Made by a program: the position numbers and the translations under genes. Under the pieces are notes generated by a model. It was not told where the DNA came from. It worked only from the letters and a program-made list of their open reading frames with translations, and made no database searches. Of a stretch of 64,000 bases of DNA, positions 17,418 through 25,809 are shown piece by piece (positions within the stretch are counted from its first letter, which is position 1; each line of letters opens with the position of its first letter). Origin of the DNA: JBGANR01 sp044222225 (GTDB lineage: Bacteria; Actinomycetota; Actinomycetes; Mycobacteriales; Mycobacteriaceae); NCBI GenBank assembly GCA_044222225.1, contig JBGANR010000005.1:124001-188000 (forward strand), read 5' to 3'.

Positions 17418-18479
17418 TCACTCGCCCTTGAGCAGCTCGACGACCGGAGCGAACGTCTCCAGTTGCGTCGGGAAGATACCGACATAGCTCATCGACGTCT
17501 GCCGCCGGACCTCCCGCACCTGCTCCGCGATCTGCTCCACCGTCCCGAACGCCAGGTACGGCGAGGACAGGACGTCATCGACGGACAGCTCGGCGTCCTT
17601 CTCGATGTTCGGCGGATAGCCGTTGTCGATCGCCGCGAGCGCCATCTCGGCGGTCGCCTCGCGATCCTCGGTGATGACGATCGCCGCGATGGTCCAGTTC
17701 AGCTCGATCTCGCCGAAGCGATCACCCGCCGCTTCGCGGATCCGCTCGACGCGTCCGCGCGTCGACTCCATCGTCATGCCCGACAGCCGAAGCTTGCCGC
17801 TCTTCGTCGAGCCGGTGGCCACGGAGATGATGTCGGCGTGCTTGGCCGCCAGCGCCAGCATCTTCGGGCCGCCGCCGCCGACGGCGATCGGCGGCCGCGG
17901 GCCCTGCCGCGGCCGCGGCGTGCCGACGAGACCGTTGATCGAGTAGAACTCGCCCGCGAAGGTCACCTCTTTGCCGCGCATGAGGCCGTCGAGGATGGTC
18001 AGCGACTCGTCGAGGCGGCGGATCCGCGTGCCCGGCGACTCGTATTCGATGCCCGCCTTGTCGAACTCCTCTTTCATCCAGCCCGCGCCGATGCCCAGCT
18101 CGAGCCGGCCGCGGGAGAGGACGTCGATCGTCGTCGCCTCCTTGGCCAGGATCGCGGGATGGCGCCAGCCGTTGGCGAGCACGCTCGTGGCCAGGCGGAT
18201 CTTGTCCGTGGCGACGGCGAGCGCGCCGAGCGCGGCGATCGGGCCGACCTGGTTGCCCAGGTGGTCCGGGATCGCGAACGTGTCATAGCCGAGGGCCTCG
18301 GCCGTCTGCGCGAGCTTGACGAAGCGGCGAGCGCCGCCCTCCTCCGGATTGCCCTCGCCGCCGGCGCCGAACCGGAACCTGCGCGGGGCGGGCTCGCCGG
18401 ATCGGCCGTCGGCAGACGTGTCGGCGTCTGACGGGGTCGCTTCCCCACTCGCGCGGGGAAGGCCGTTGACAGCGGTCAT
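17418..18479 (-). CDS. LLM class F420-dependent oxidoreductase
   Basis: 353 aa luciferase-like TIM-barrel protein: GYDTFAIPDHLGNQ, IRLATSVLANGWRHPAILAKE, GIGAGWMKEEFDKAGI and the PPIAVGGGGPKML phosphate-binding region are typical of the F420-dependent family. The first 35 residues are a low-complexity extension; a later start is possible. Substrate unknown. Between fadD32 and the cutinase gene it interrupts the order known from M. tuberculosis, so it is an added gene. It is transcribed with the locus, but a structured leader precedes it and may give it its own control. Confidence 0.85.
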   Translation of the reverse strand: MTAVNGLPRASGEATPSDADTSADGRSGEPAPRRFRFGAGGEGNPEEGGARRFVKLAQTAEALGYDTFAIPDHLGNQVGPIAALGALAVATDKIRLATSVLANGWRHPAILAKEATTIDVLSRGRLELGIGAGWMKEEFDKAGIEYESPGTRIRRLDESLTILDGLMRGKEVTFAGEFYSINGLVGTPRPRQGPRPPIAVGGGGPKMLALAAKHADIISVATGSTKSGKLRLSGMTMESTRGRVERIREAAGDRFGEIELNWTIAAIVITEDREATAEMALAAIDNGYPPNIEKDAELSVDDVLSSPYLAFGTVEQIAEQVREVRRQTSMSYVGIFPTQLETFAPVVELLKGE

Positions 18480-18502
18480 CGGAAAGCGAGCTCCTCGGTC
18501 TA

Positions 18503-18566
18503 GCTGGGGCGGCGGGCATCGGCGCGCTTCGTCGCGGACGCGACGAGGCCACGACGGTGCCCCAGC
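18503..18566 (-). promoter_or_regulatory. Structured leader or hairpin upstream of the LLM gene
   Basis: Nested inverted repeats: an 8-bp outer stem (18503-18510 with 18559-18566), a competing 7-bp stem (18515-18521 with 18555-18561, one G-U pair) and a perfect 8-bp inner hairpin (18529-18536 with 18539-18546, two-base loop). It lies 24 bases before the start codon and 66 bases after the upstream stop, with no T tract. It could be a cis-acting RNA or a terminator/attenuator. It matches no riboswitch class that I can recognise. Confidence 0.45.
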
Positions 18567-18632
18567 AACCGGTCACGTTACTTTCCGGCCGCCTGTTACC
18601 CAAATCCCGGACGCCTCGAGTCCCCCTGCGGG

Positions 18633-19601
18633 TCAGGAGTGCGGCTGTCGTTTCGCCTTGTCGATGACGCCGCGGGCCCAATCCGTGAGCCACCGGGTGG
18701 CGGGCTTGCCGCCCGAGACCCAGTGCTTGGTCGTGTTGTACTCCGCATGGATCGGGTTGTTGACGGCGCCGATCAGTCCGCCGATGCCGCCGAGGCCCGT
18801 CGTCGAATCGCAGATGAGGTCGCCCTTCGCGCAGATCGTGACGACCTTGCCCCGCACCTTCCCGAAACCGCCCGGTCGCGGTCCGGTGAGTGTGATGCCG
18901 CCGGGCAGCGGCAGCCCGCCGAGCGTCACCTCGGCACCGCTGCCGGGCGGCGAGGGCGCGACGTCGACGGCCTGGCCGGGCACACGCCGGCCGTCGGCGA
19001 TCAGTCCGGTGCCGAGCAGCAGATCGTCGGCGATCGGGCCGTCGCCGGTGCCGATCTTCGCGGCGAGGTCGCCCGCGATGACGGCGCCCTGCGAGAAGCC
19101 CATGAGCACGAAGCCCGTCAGCGGGCAGTGCGCGTTCACGGCCTTCACCTTGTCCAGCAGCCGCTTCGCCCCTTCATCGCGCGAGCTGTCGTAGCTGCGC
19201 TGGTTCTGCGGCGGGAACGCGATCGGGTTGTTGAACTGGGCGACGTACGGAACGGTGTAGACGTCGGCGCGCCCGTCGTCGTAGGCGTCCGAGAGCGGCG
19301 TCGAGACCTTGAGCATGAGCGATCGCGGATTGAACCGCGGCCGCTTCGGATCGTCGTTCGACGCCGACTCCCAGGTGCCCGGCACGACGAGCACCTGCAC
19401 GTCCGGGCAGTCAGCCGGCTGGGTCGACGGCCGCTGCGACGTGGACGACGGCGGCGGTGCCGCCGGTCCGGGCGGACGGGTCCGGCGGCCGTTGTCCCAG
19501 ATGAACCAGCCGATGACGATCGCGACGACCACGAGGATCGCGACGACGGCCAGCAGCAACGGCAGCAGACAGCCCCGCCGGCCCCCCTTACGCGCGCTCA
19601 C
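18633..19601 (-). CDS. Cutinase-family lipase/thioesterase (Culp6-like)
   Basis: 322 aa. An N-terminal membrane anchor (about residues 12-34) is followed by a Pro/Ser/Thr linker and a cutinase fold with the nucleophile motif GFSQGA at about 167-172, cysteine pairs and a late ICAKGDLICD with the catalytic Asp region and HAEY for the His. The position next to fadD32 and the mycolyltransferases matches Rv3802c (Culp6), an essential cell-envelope lipase. The GTG start overlaps the stop of the DUF732 gene by four bases (GTGA), so the two are translationally coupled. Confidence 0.88.
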   Translation of the reverse strand: MSARKGGRRGCLLPLLLAVVAILVVVAIVIGWFIWDNGRRTRPPGPAAPPPSSTSQRPSTQPADCPDVQVLVVPGTWESASNDDPKRPRFNPRSLMLKVSTPLSDAYDDGRADVYTVPYVAQFNNPIAFPPQNQRSYDSSRDEGAKRLLDKVKAVNAHCPLTGFVLMGFSQGAVIAGDLAAKIGTGDGPIADDLLLGTGLIADGRRVPGQAVDVAPSPPGSGAEVTLGGLPLPGGITLTGPRPGGFGKVRGKVVTICAKGDLICDSTTGLGGIGGLIGAVNNPIHAEYNTTKHWVSGGKPATRWLTDWARGVIDKAKRQPHS

Positions 19602-20086
19602 TTGCAGTACACCCGTTTGGCGGCGTCGATGACGGAGTCGGCGGCCTTCTCGGCGGCCGCCGGCTCCATGCCCTCCCCGATGATCGGGAGCACCGTCGCA
19701 CGCACGGCGTCGTCATCGGCCTTCTCACGAGTGGCCGTGCAGACGAAGTTGCCGGCCAGGATCGCCCGCTGCGGATCGACCTGGACGCCGGCCTTGGCCA
19801 CCTCGTCGACGAACGCCTTCTCCTTCGCGTTCAGCTCCGTCATCGGCGGTGCCGTGTCCGGCAGCGACGGACTGGTCACCGGCGAGCTCGACGGCCACGG
19901 CGAGATCTCCGACGGCGTCGACGACGAGGCCACCGGGACGTCGCCCCCGCACCCCGCCGTCAACGCGGCGGCGCACACGAGGACGCCGACAGCAGCCGCC
20001 AGGCGGACGCCCGGACGCCGAACGGACCGACGGACGCCGTCGCCGCCGGACGGCCGACCCACGCGCGTGACAAGGCTGGTGCTCAT
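19598..20086 (-). CDS. DUF732 family lipoprotein
   Basis: 162 aa. A basic N-terminus and hydrophobic stretch end in a lipobox TAGC (about residues 43-46), followed by a Ser/Pro-rich linker and a DUF732 helical domain (NAKEKAFVDEVAKAGVQVDP to the C-terminal AKRVYCK) with two cysteines likely bonded. DUF732 proteins are exported and common in mycolate-containing actinobacteria; function unknown. TAGCCT lies eight bases before the ATG, so it may be leaderless and head the pair with the Culp6-like gene. Confidence 0.82.
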   Translation of the reverse strand: MSTSLVTRVGRPSGGDGVRRSVRRPGVRLAAAVGVLVCAAALTAGCGGDVPVASSSTPSEISPWPSSSPVTSPSLPDTAPPMTELNAKEKAFVDEVAKAGVQVDPQRAILAGNFVCTATREKADDDAVRATVLPIIGEGMEPAAAEKAADSVIDAAKRVYCK

Positions 20087-20230
20087 GGTTGTCGAGGCTA
20101 CCGAGACCCACCGACAGTTCCGGGCCGCCGCGCACGTGTCTAAGAAGCCCGGCGCCCGATCCCCCAGGTCACGCGGCCGCAGCGGCCGGGAACTCTCACG
20201 AAGTCACTCCCCAGCGTCATATCGGTAGCC

Positions 20231-21799
20231 CTACAGGGTCGTCGCGACAATAATCGTCGCGGCGTCGATCTCGTCCCCGATCGGGTAGCCGAGACGTCCG
20301 CGCTCGTAGCCGTCCTTGGCCCACTGCTCGAGGATCGCGCCCCGCACCGCGTGCGCCCCCGACCGCGTCGTCCAGTAGATCTTGCCGCGCTCGAAGTCGC
20401 TCACCCGTCCGCCGCGGATGATGGCGCCCTCGTCGCTCGTCGGGAAGCCGAGGTAGCCGCCGGGGCCGGCCGCCGCCACATAGGCGCCGCCGATGCCGCC
20501 GCCGACGATCTTCGCGCCGGTCTTCGGCGACCAGAACACGCGACCGTTGCGGAAGTCCTGCACCTTGCCGCCGGGGACGTCGTACTCCGGGGTGAGGCAT
20601 TCCCCGATCGTCTTGTCGTTCTTCACCTTGTCGGCGATCGCACCCCTCGGCACGCAGTTGGGCTTCGCCCCCTCGACGCCGAGCGCCGTCGCGGCCTGCG
20701 GCCAGGACTCGTGCAGCTCGAACTGCCAGTACGGCCAGGTGTGCGTACCGGACGGCCGGAAGACGGCCCTGGCCGCGACGCCGAGCTTGTTGAGCTTCGC
20801 CGCGTACTGCTGCGTCGTCACCCGCGCCAGCACCTCCAGGCCGACGCCCGCGTAGTTGGTGGCCAGGCCCGGGATGGAGCCCGGCGTGTCGTGCGGGCCG
20901 ACCATGCCGTTGCCCGTGGACATGTAGACGCTCATCCCGCGCAGCTTGTCGGCGAGCAGGTAGGGGTCGTGCTCCTTCCACGCCGGGTCGGACGGCTGCC
21001 CGAACATCTTCGTCGCGTCGTAGCCGCCTGCGTCCTTCATGGCGAACTGGATGGCCTGCTGCATGCCGACGCTGGTCAGCTGCAGCACGCCGGAGTACGA
21101 CGCGGCGAACTTGTAGAAGTCCGGGTGCCGCGTCGCGAGCATGAGCGCCGACGTGCCGCCCATCGAGAGACCCGCGACGCCGCGGGTCGATGTCGCCCGC
21201 CACTGCGTCTCCAGGATCGGCGGCAGTTCGCGCGTCAGGAACGTCTCCCAGCGGTACAGCTTGCCCTTGTCGGGCTCCTTCCAGTCGGTGTAGAAGCTCG
21301 ACTGGCCGCCGACGGGCAGCACCACGGTGACGTTCTTGTCCTTGAAGAACTTCTCGATGTCGGTGTTGATGGTCCAGCCGCTCTGGTCCTCACGGGCCCG
21401 GAGGCCGTCGAGCATGTAGAGCTGCGGGAACGTGGCCGACGACGCGACGTTCCAGTCCCGGGGCAGCAGCAGCTGCACCTGGATGTCCGCGTTCATGGCC
21501 GTCGAATGCACCCACAGCGCGACCCGGCGATCGGAGTACCAGAAGACGTTGGTGACCTTGACGCCCGGCAGAACGGGGCCGGCCGAGGCGGGCCGCGCCG
21601 CCTGAGGCGCAGGCGTCTGAGGCGCGGGCTTCGGCGGCTCAGGCTTGGGCGCCGGCGACGTCGGGGGCTGCGACGTACTCGGCGGTGCCGGATCGGCGAC
21701 CGCCTGCGGCGCCGCGATCCCGATCCCGACAACCGTCGCGACGGCCACGACGCTCGCGGTCACCCGCGTGCCAAAACGCCTCACTCGCCCCATGCGCAT
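20231..21799 (-). CDS. Antigen 85-type mycolyltransferase with C-terminal LGFP repeats
   Basis: 522 aa. A signal peptide (to about residue 36) and a Pro-rich linker precede the esterase-like mycolyltransferase domain: MLDGLRAREDQSGWTINT, QSSFYTDW, nucleophile in GLSMGGTSA, and His in GTHTWPYW. From about residue 390 two to three LGFP repeats follow (GGYLGFPTSDE, ERGRLGYPIGDE), a wall-binding module. It transfers mycolates between trehalose and arabinogalactan outside the membrane. The position corresponds to fbpD/fbpA. The start has an alternative ATG two codons downstream. Confidence 0.92.
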   Translation of the reverse strand: MRMGRVRRFGTRVTASVVAVATVVGIGIAAPQAVADPAPPSTSQPPTSPAPKPEPPKPAPQTPAPQAARPASAGPVLPGVKVTNVFWYSDRRVALWVHSTAMNADIQVQLLLPRDWNVASSATFPQLYMLDGLRAREDQSGWTINTDIEKFFKDKNVTVVLPVGGQSSFYTDWKEPDKGKLYRWETFLTRELPPILETQWRATSTRGVAGLSMGGTSALMLATRHPDFYKFAASYSGVLQLTSVGMQQAIQFAMKDAGGYDATKMFGQPSDPAWKEHDPYLLADKLRGMSVYMSTGNGMVGPHDTPGSIPGLATNYAGVGLEVLARVTTQQYAAKLNKLGVAARAVFRPSGTHTWPYWQFELHESWPQAATALGVEGAKPNCVPRGAIADKVKNDKTIGECLTPEYDVPGGKVQDFRNGRVFWSPKTGAKIVGGGIGGAYVAAAGPGGYLGFPTSDEGAIIRGGRVSDFERGKIYWTTRSGAHAVRGAILEQWAKDGYERGRLGYPIGDEIDAATIIVATTL

Positions 21800-21900
21800 C
21801 CTTCAGCCCCTTTAATCACAACCCGTCGGATGCAGTTCTACCGGGACGACGGGCCAGAACCACGTCGCCACGCCTGTGACAGGTGTGATTTCTCGAGAAA

Positions 21901-21939
21901 GCGATCGGTCCGCGGGTCATGGACCCACGGACCGATCGC
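21901..21939 (-). terminator. Strong hairpin terminator
   Basis: 18-bp stem (21901-21918 with 21922-21939, one G-U) closing a three-base loop, downstream of the TerD-vWA gene that ends at 21985 on the minus strand. Confidence 0.75.
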
Positions 21940-21984
21940 AGAATGTCCGAGTAGATGACGCGCCGCGCGCGTCCGACGGGCAGG

Positions 21985-23304
21985 TCAGCCCACGACGGGC
22001 CGCCGGGCGAGGATCCGCAGCGCGCGGGCCTCCCTGGCCCACGTCGGCAGCCCTTCCAGCACCTTGTCGTAGAGCTCGCGGTCGGGCATCTTGTCGACGT
22101 TCGAGACGGCGAAGAAGCCCGTGTTGTCGATATCGCGACCAGGCAGCGTGTCGAACCGCTCCAGCATGCCGAAATCGGCGTCGCCGAGGCCGATGAACTG
22201 CCAGTAGATCGGCTCCGCGGCCGCGGCGCGGAGCTCCTTCTCGATCTCCCTGTCCTTGTGGACGCTGCCGTCGGAGCAGAACAGGACGAACGTCGGCATC
22301 GGCACCGGCTCGGCCTCGACGAACCGCCGCACACTGCGGATCACCCGGTGCTCCTCGTTGGAGAAACCGAGCCGGCGCATGTCGATCTGCCCCGGTTCGA
22401 GCACCTTCGGGTTGCCGAGCCGCGCATGCAGCCGGATCCACGCGGGCATGTCCCCGAGGTGCAGGTCCGGCAGCCGCGCGCTGTTCGTCGCGAAGATGAA
22501 CGCCTCCATGACGGCTCCGGGATCGAGCTGCGCGGACACGGCCGCCAGGCGTTCGACGAGCCTGCCGACGATGCCCTTCTTGTACAGGGTCTCCATCGAC
22601 GCCGACGCGTCGAGCACGAGGATCACCCGCGCCTTCCGACCCGGCACGTTCTGCGCCCGCAGGGTGTCGGCCACCATCTGCCGACGCGTGTCGAGCCGCT
22701 GCCGCATATCGGCCGGCAGCCGCTCCTCCCCGGGCAGCGGACGGATCGAATCCTGGATGATGACCGGCGCCTCCGCCTCATCCGCATCGGCACCGTATTC
22801 GGCGGTGAGCCCCTCGGAGCCGGAGTCGTAGCCGCGGCCGACAGCGGTGAACTCCCAGTCGCCCCGGCGACGGCGGATCTCGCCGAGAACGTACGCCATC
22901 TCCGACGTGGCGCCCGAGACGGCGTACCTCGCCAGGACGACGTCGCGCTCGGTGACCAGATGCACCGTCAGCCCGTCCACATCGCTGAACGGCCCGTCGG
23001 CGGTCGCCACGATGGCGATCGCGTCGATATCCGATTCGACGGCCGCGAGATCGACGTCGAACTCATCGACACGGACCCCGTTGCGCCGGGTGTCCTGCCC
23101 GTGGTGCTCGACGGCACCGCTCTTGTGCACACGCCGATTGCGGTAGACGAGGTCCTCCTCGTCACGGACCCGTCCGGCGTCCGTCAGCAGCATCGCGCCG
23201 CGGACCGTCGGCGTGTGGGGTGTCGGCGACCACGTGATGACGACGCGCAGGCGCCGCCCGCCGAGAACGACACTGGAACCTTGAGACATCGAGACCGACT
23301 GCAT
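21985..23304 (-). CDS. TerD-vWA fusion protein (TerF-like)
   Basis: 439 aa. The N-terminal ~190 residues read as a TerD/stress-protein domain (LRVVITWSP, DAIAIVATADGPFSDVDGL, YAVSGATSEMAYVLGEI and GDWEFTAVGRGYD). The rest is a vWA domain with the metal site DASAS at the start, a late CSDGSVH strand and WQFIGLGDADFGML. This is the layout of TerF-like proteins of tellurite/phage stress loci, which bind metals and partner proteins. No other ter gene is nearby. It sits between the two mycolyltransferase genes with its own TAGGTT box six bases before the ATG and a terminator at each side, so it is transcriptionally separate. Confidence 0.85.
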   Translation of the reverse strand: MQSVSMSQGSSVVLGGRRLRVVITWSPTPHTPTVRGAMLLTDAGRVRDEEDLVYRNRRVHKSGAVEHHGQDTRRNGVRVDEFDVDLAAVESDIDAIAIVATADGPFSDVDGLTVHLVTERDVVLARYAVSGATSEMAYVLGEIRRRRGDWEFTAVGRGYDSGSEGLTAEYGADADEAEAPVIIQDSIRPLPGEERLPADMRQRLDTRRQMVADTLRAQNVPGRKARVILVLDASASMETLYKKGIVGRLVERLAAVSAQLDPGAVMEAFIFATNSARLPDLHLGDMPAWIRLHARLGNPKVLEPGQIDMRRLGFSNEEHRVIRSVRRFVEAEPVPMPTFVLFCSDGSVHKDREIEKELRAAAAEPIYWQFIGLGDADFGMLERFDTLPGRDIDNTGFFAVSNVDKMPDRELYDKVLEGLPTWAREARALRILARRPVVG

Positions 23305-23476
23305 CGGAAAAACCTAACGCCGTCAGCGCCTCTACGCACCGGTCTCGATGAGATTCCTTGTGCCCCTTGGCAAACCGCGCGTGCATGCGGTCGGGCTGCA
23401 CGTCGCCGCGGACCACTCGCACCGCCCGGCGGACGCCGCCGGCCACGGGCCGCCGAGCACCGGCCACCGAGCACGA

Positions 23477-23520
23477 CGAAGGCCGCGTCCGCCGTCTCTC
23501 GACGGTGAACGCGGCCTTCG
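23477..23520 (-). terminator. Terminator after the mycolyltransferase gene
   Basis: 12-bp perfect stem (23477-23488 with 23509-23520) with a smaller hairpin inside the loop, 20 bases beyond the stop of the gene at 23540. Confidence 0.7.
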
Positions 23521-23539
23521 CTACGAACGTTGTTTCAGG

Positions 23540-24544
23540 CTAGCGCCAGAAGCCGATCCGCATCGACTTGTACACCTGGTCGCGCCAGTACAGCCACTGG
23601 TGCGTGCCCGGGTTGGCGTAGCTCTCCGTGACGCGGACGCCGTCGGCGCGGGCCTTGGCGGCGAACGCCACCGTGTTGCCGTAGGCGAGCACCTCGAGCG
23701 GCACAGCCTGGACCGTCTTCGCCATGCCGTCGAAGAGGTTGGCGAACCGGTTGTAGTCGTACTTGCCCAGACCGCCGGTGCCGGCCGAGACGAAGACCTT
23801 GCGACCACGCAGCTTGTTGGTCAGCAGGATCGGGTCGTTCTGCGCCCAGCGCGGGCTCCACGGCGGGCCCCACATCGCGTCGACGTTCCACGGGCCGCCC
23901 TCGATGTCGAGCATCGACACGCGGATCGCCGTCTTCATGCCCGGGATCGAGTACGAGAGGTAGCCGGAGAACGAGGCCGCGGGACCGAAGTGCTGCGGGT
24001 ACTTCGCAGCCAGCGTGATGGCCGCGTTACCCGACATCGACAGGCCGGCGATGCCGTACCTGCCGTTGACGCGCAGGCCCTTGGCGTCGAGCGCCTGCAC
24101 GAGCGAGCCCGAGATCACGGACTCCCACTTGTAGGTGTACCGCTGACCGTTGAAGTTGCTCGGCGAGTCCCAGTTCGTGTAGAAGCTGGCCTTGCCGCCG
24201 ATCGGCGTGACGACGTTGATGCCCTCGCGCTGCATCGCCTTGATCGTGTTGGGAAGCTCGTGCTCCCAGCCGCTGCAGTCGTTGGTGGCGCGCATGCCGT
24301 CGAGCAGGATGACCGTCCGGTAAGCGTTCGGCGCCCGCCAGATCTTCACCGGGACCGAGGGCATGCCGTAGCCGTTGACGGTGATCCGCTCGGCGGGGCC
24401 CGCCGCCCCGCAGGCGAACGCGTTCGCGGTGCCCGCACCGGCCGTCACTGCCGTGCCGACGCCGCCCAGCATCAGGGCGGACATCGCGGCGGCTGCGACG
24501 CGGCGGCCGAAGTTCGACTTCGGCTTCGTCAGTCGGAGGCGCAT
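23540..24544 (-). CDS. fbp: Antigen 85-type mycolyltransferase
   Basis: 334 aa exported esterase. Signal peptide to about residue 40 (AGTANA), then the classic antigen 85 layout: VNGYGMPSVPVKIWRA, LLDGMRATNDCSGWEHE, ASFYTNWDSPSN, nucleophile in GLSMSG (about residue 165), and the final His in NPGTHQWLYWRDQ. It moves mycolic acid from trehalose monomycolate to arabinogalactan or to another trehalose monomycolate. The start at 24544 is chosen because GAAGGAAG lies about eight bases upstream; the frame is open 17 codons further. It is the simpler of the two Fbp proteins here, without LGFP repeats. Confidence 0.93.
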   Translation of the reverse strand: MRLRLTKPKSNFGRRVAAAAMSALMLGGVGTAVTAGAGTANAFACGAAGPAERITVNGYGMPSVPVKIWRAPNAYRTVILLDGMRATNDCSGWEHELPNTIKAMQREGINVVTPIGGKASFYTNWDSPSNFNGQRYTYKWESVISGSLVQALDAKGLRVNGRYGIAGLSMSGNAAITLAAKYPQHFGPAASFSGYLSYSIPGMKTAIRVSMLDIEGGPWNVDAMWGPPWSPRWAQNDPILLTNKLRGRKVFVSAGTGGLGKYDYNRFANLFDGMAKTVQAVPLEVLAYGNTVAFAAKARADGVRVTESYANPGTHQWLYWRDQVYKSMRIGFWR

Positions 24545-24912
24545 ATGGGAGTCTTCCTTCTTCTCTGCGAGCGCTCGGCGCGTCGCGGCGGTCACCGGGA
24601 CGTTCCCCGACGTACCGATCGGACGGCAGGCGCACGGCCGGACTCCGGGGAGTCTAACCAGGACCGGCGAGCCCTACCAAAACATCGCAAGAATCTCATG
24701 AAACCGCACGATGTCGCATGTCGGGGAATCCGGGGACGGCGCCGCCGCCCCCGATTCGGCTGTCAGGGTATCGCACATGAGGCCCGAATCGTTACCGAAT
24801 CGATATCGTTCCTCTCAGGCGCGCCTCAGCATCGTGTGCTGGCGCCCTCTGCGCGGCCGGATATCGAGGCGATAACATTGCAGGCACTGGCTTAAATGTT
24901 TCACTATTGCCG
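24545..24912. other. Divergent intergenic region between fbp and AbiEi genes
   Basis: About 370 bases. It holds the fbp ribosome site at the left end and the AbiEi promoter at the right. Around 24790-24815 is a short repeated GAATCG-type element (AATCGTTACCGAATCGATAT). No gene is seen. Confidence 0.45.
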
Positions 24913-24918
24913 TAACAT
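24913..24918 (+). promoter_or_regulatory. -10 box of leaderless AbiEi promoter
   Basis: TAACAT, then seven bases, then the ATG at 24926. No ribosome site is visible for this start. Confidence 0.55.
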
Positions 24919-24925
24919 CTACGCC

Positions 24926-25807
24926 ATGGTCCATGGTGGAGCTGCGGCGGCGCTGGCGGTCGCGGACGTCGCCTCTGATCAGTGGGGCATCGTCACCGCC
25001 GCCCAGATGCTCAACGCCGGCGTCACCCGGGTGCAACTGCATCGCTTGGAAGCGGCGGGTGTCATCGACCGGGCCCATCAGGGCGTGTATCGACTGGTCC
25101 GATTCCCGGGAACGCCGCTCGACGATCTGCGCGCGGCCTGGATCGCCACCGATCGGTCGCGGCATGTAGCGGATCGACTCGACGGGTCCGACCCCCTTGT
25201 AGTCGTCTCGCACCTGTCGGCGACAGCCGTCTACGCCGTAGGCGATCTGCCGGCCGACCACCACGACTTCACCGCGACCCGACGGATGCGCCTTTCCCTC
25301 CCCGACGTGCGGATGCATGTCGACAAGCACCTGAGTCCCCGGGACTGGACAGCGGTCGACGGAATCCTGGTCACCACCGCGCCACGCACCGTCGACGACC
25401 TCGTTCGATCGGGCATCGACGGCGATCACCTCGGCGGAATCATCCGAGACCTGCTTCAGCGCGACCTGGCGCAAGCGGACGACTTGGCCACGGCCCTCGC
25501 CCCCCATGCGCCCTCCTACGGCCGTCCCGCCGGGGCCGGTCGCCAGGTCCTCCTCGATCTCCTGGAGCAGGCGGGAGTCTCGACGAACGTCGAAACCCTC
25601 GGTGCGGCGGCCACGAATCTACGTAACCGGGAAGCGCTCGAGGCGATCTTCGACAGCCCCGCGCTCCGGACCGGCGTCATCGACGTCGACCGTCTCATCG
25701 AGCAGCTCGGCGCCGCCCTCCTCCGATCCAGCGGCTTCCAGGAACAGATGCACAGGATCTACCGGGGGGACGTCGAGAACAAGAACGACGAAGACGGGGC
25801 ACAGTGA
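24926..25807 (+). CDS. AbiEi-type antitoxin/transcriptional regulator
   Basis: About 293 aa. The N-terminal winged-helix domain (QWGIVTAAQMLNAGVTRVQL, then GVYRLVRFPG) and the following region with VVSHLSATAVYAVGDLP are typical of the AbiEi antitoxin family, which represses its own promoter and counteracts an AbiEii nucleotidyltransferase toxin. The ATG at 24926 fits the leaderless box; an in-frame ATG lies ten codons upstream. The toxin gene is found tail to tail on the other strand only two bases away, not in the usual same-strand order. Confidence 0.85.
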   Translation: MVHGGAAAALAVADVASDQWGIVTAAQMLNAGVTRVQLHRLEAAGVIDRAHQGVYRLVRFPGTPLDDLRAAWIATDRSRHVADRLDGSDPLVVVSHLSATAVYAVGDLPADHHDFTATRRMRLSLPDVRMHVDKHLSPRDWTAVDGILVTTAPRTVDDLVRSGIDGDHLGGIIRDLLQRDLAQADDLATALAPHAPSYGRPAGAGRQVLLDLLEQAGVSTNVETLGAAATNLRNREALEAIFDSPALRTGVIDVDRLIEQLGAALLRSSGFQEQMHRIYRGDVENKNDEDGAQ

Positions 25808-25809
25808 GC

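Noticed and set aside
18503..18566. Known riboswitch
   Set aside because: I could not match it to SAM, cobalamin, ykkC or other class consensus elements; left as an unassigned structured leader.
21985..23304. Tellurite resistance operon
   Set aside because: Only one ter-like gene is present; no terB, terC or terE partner is nearby.
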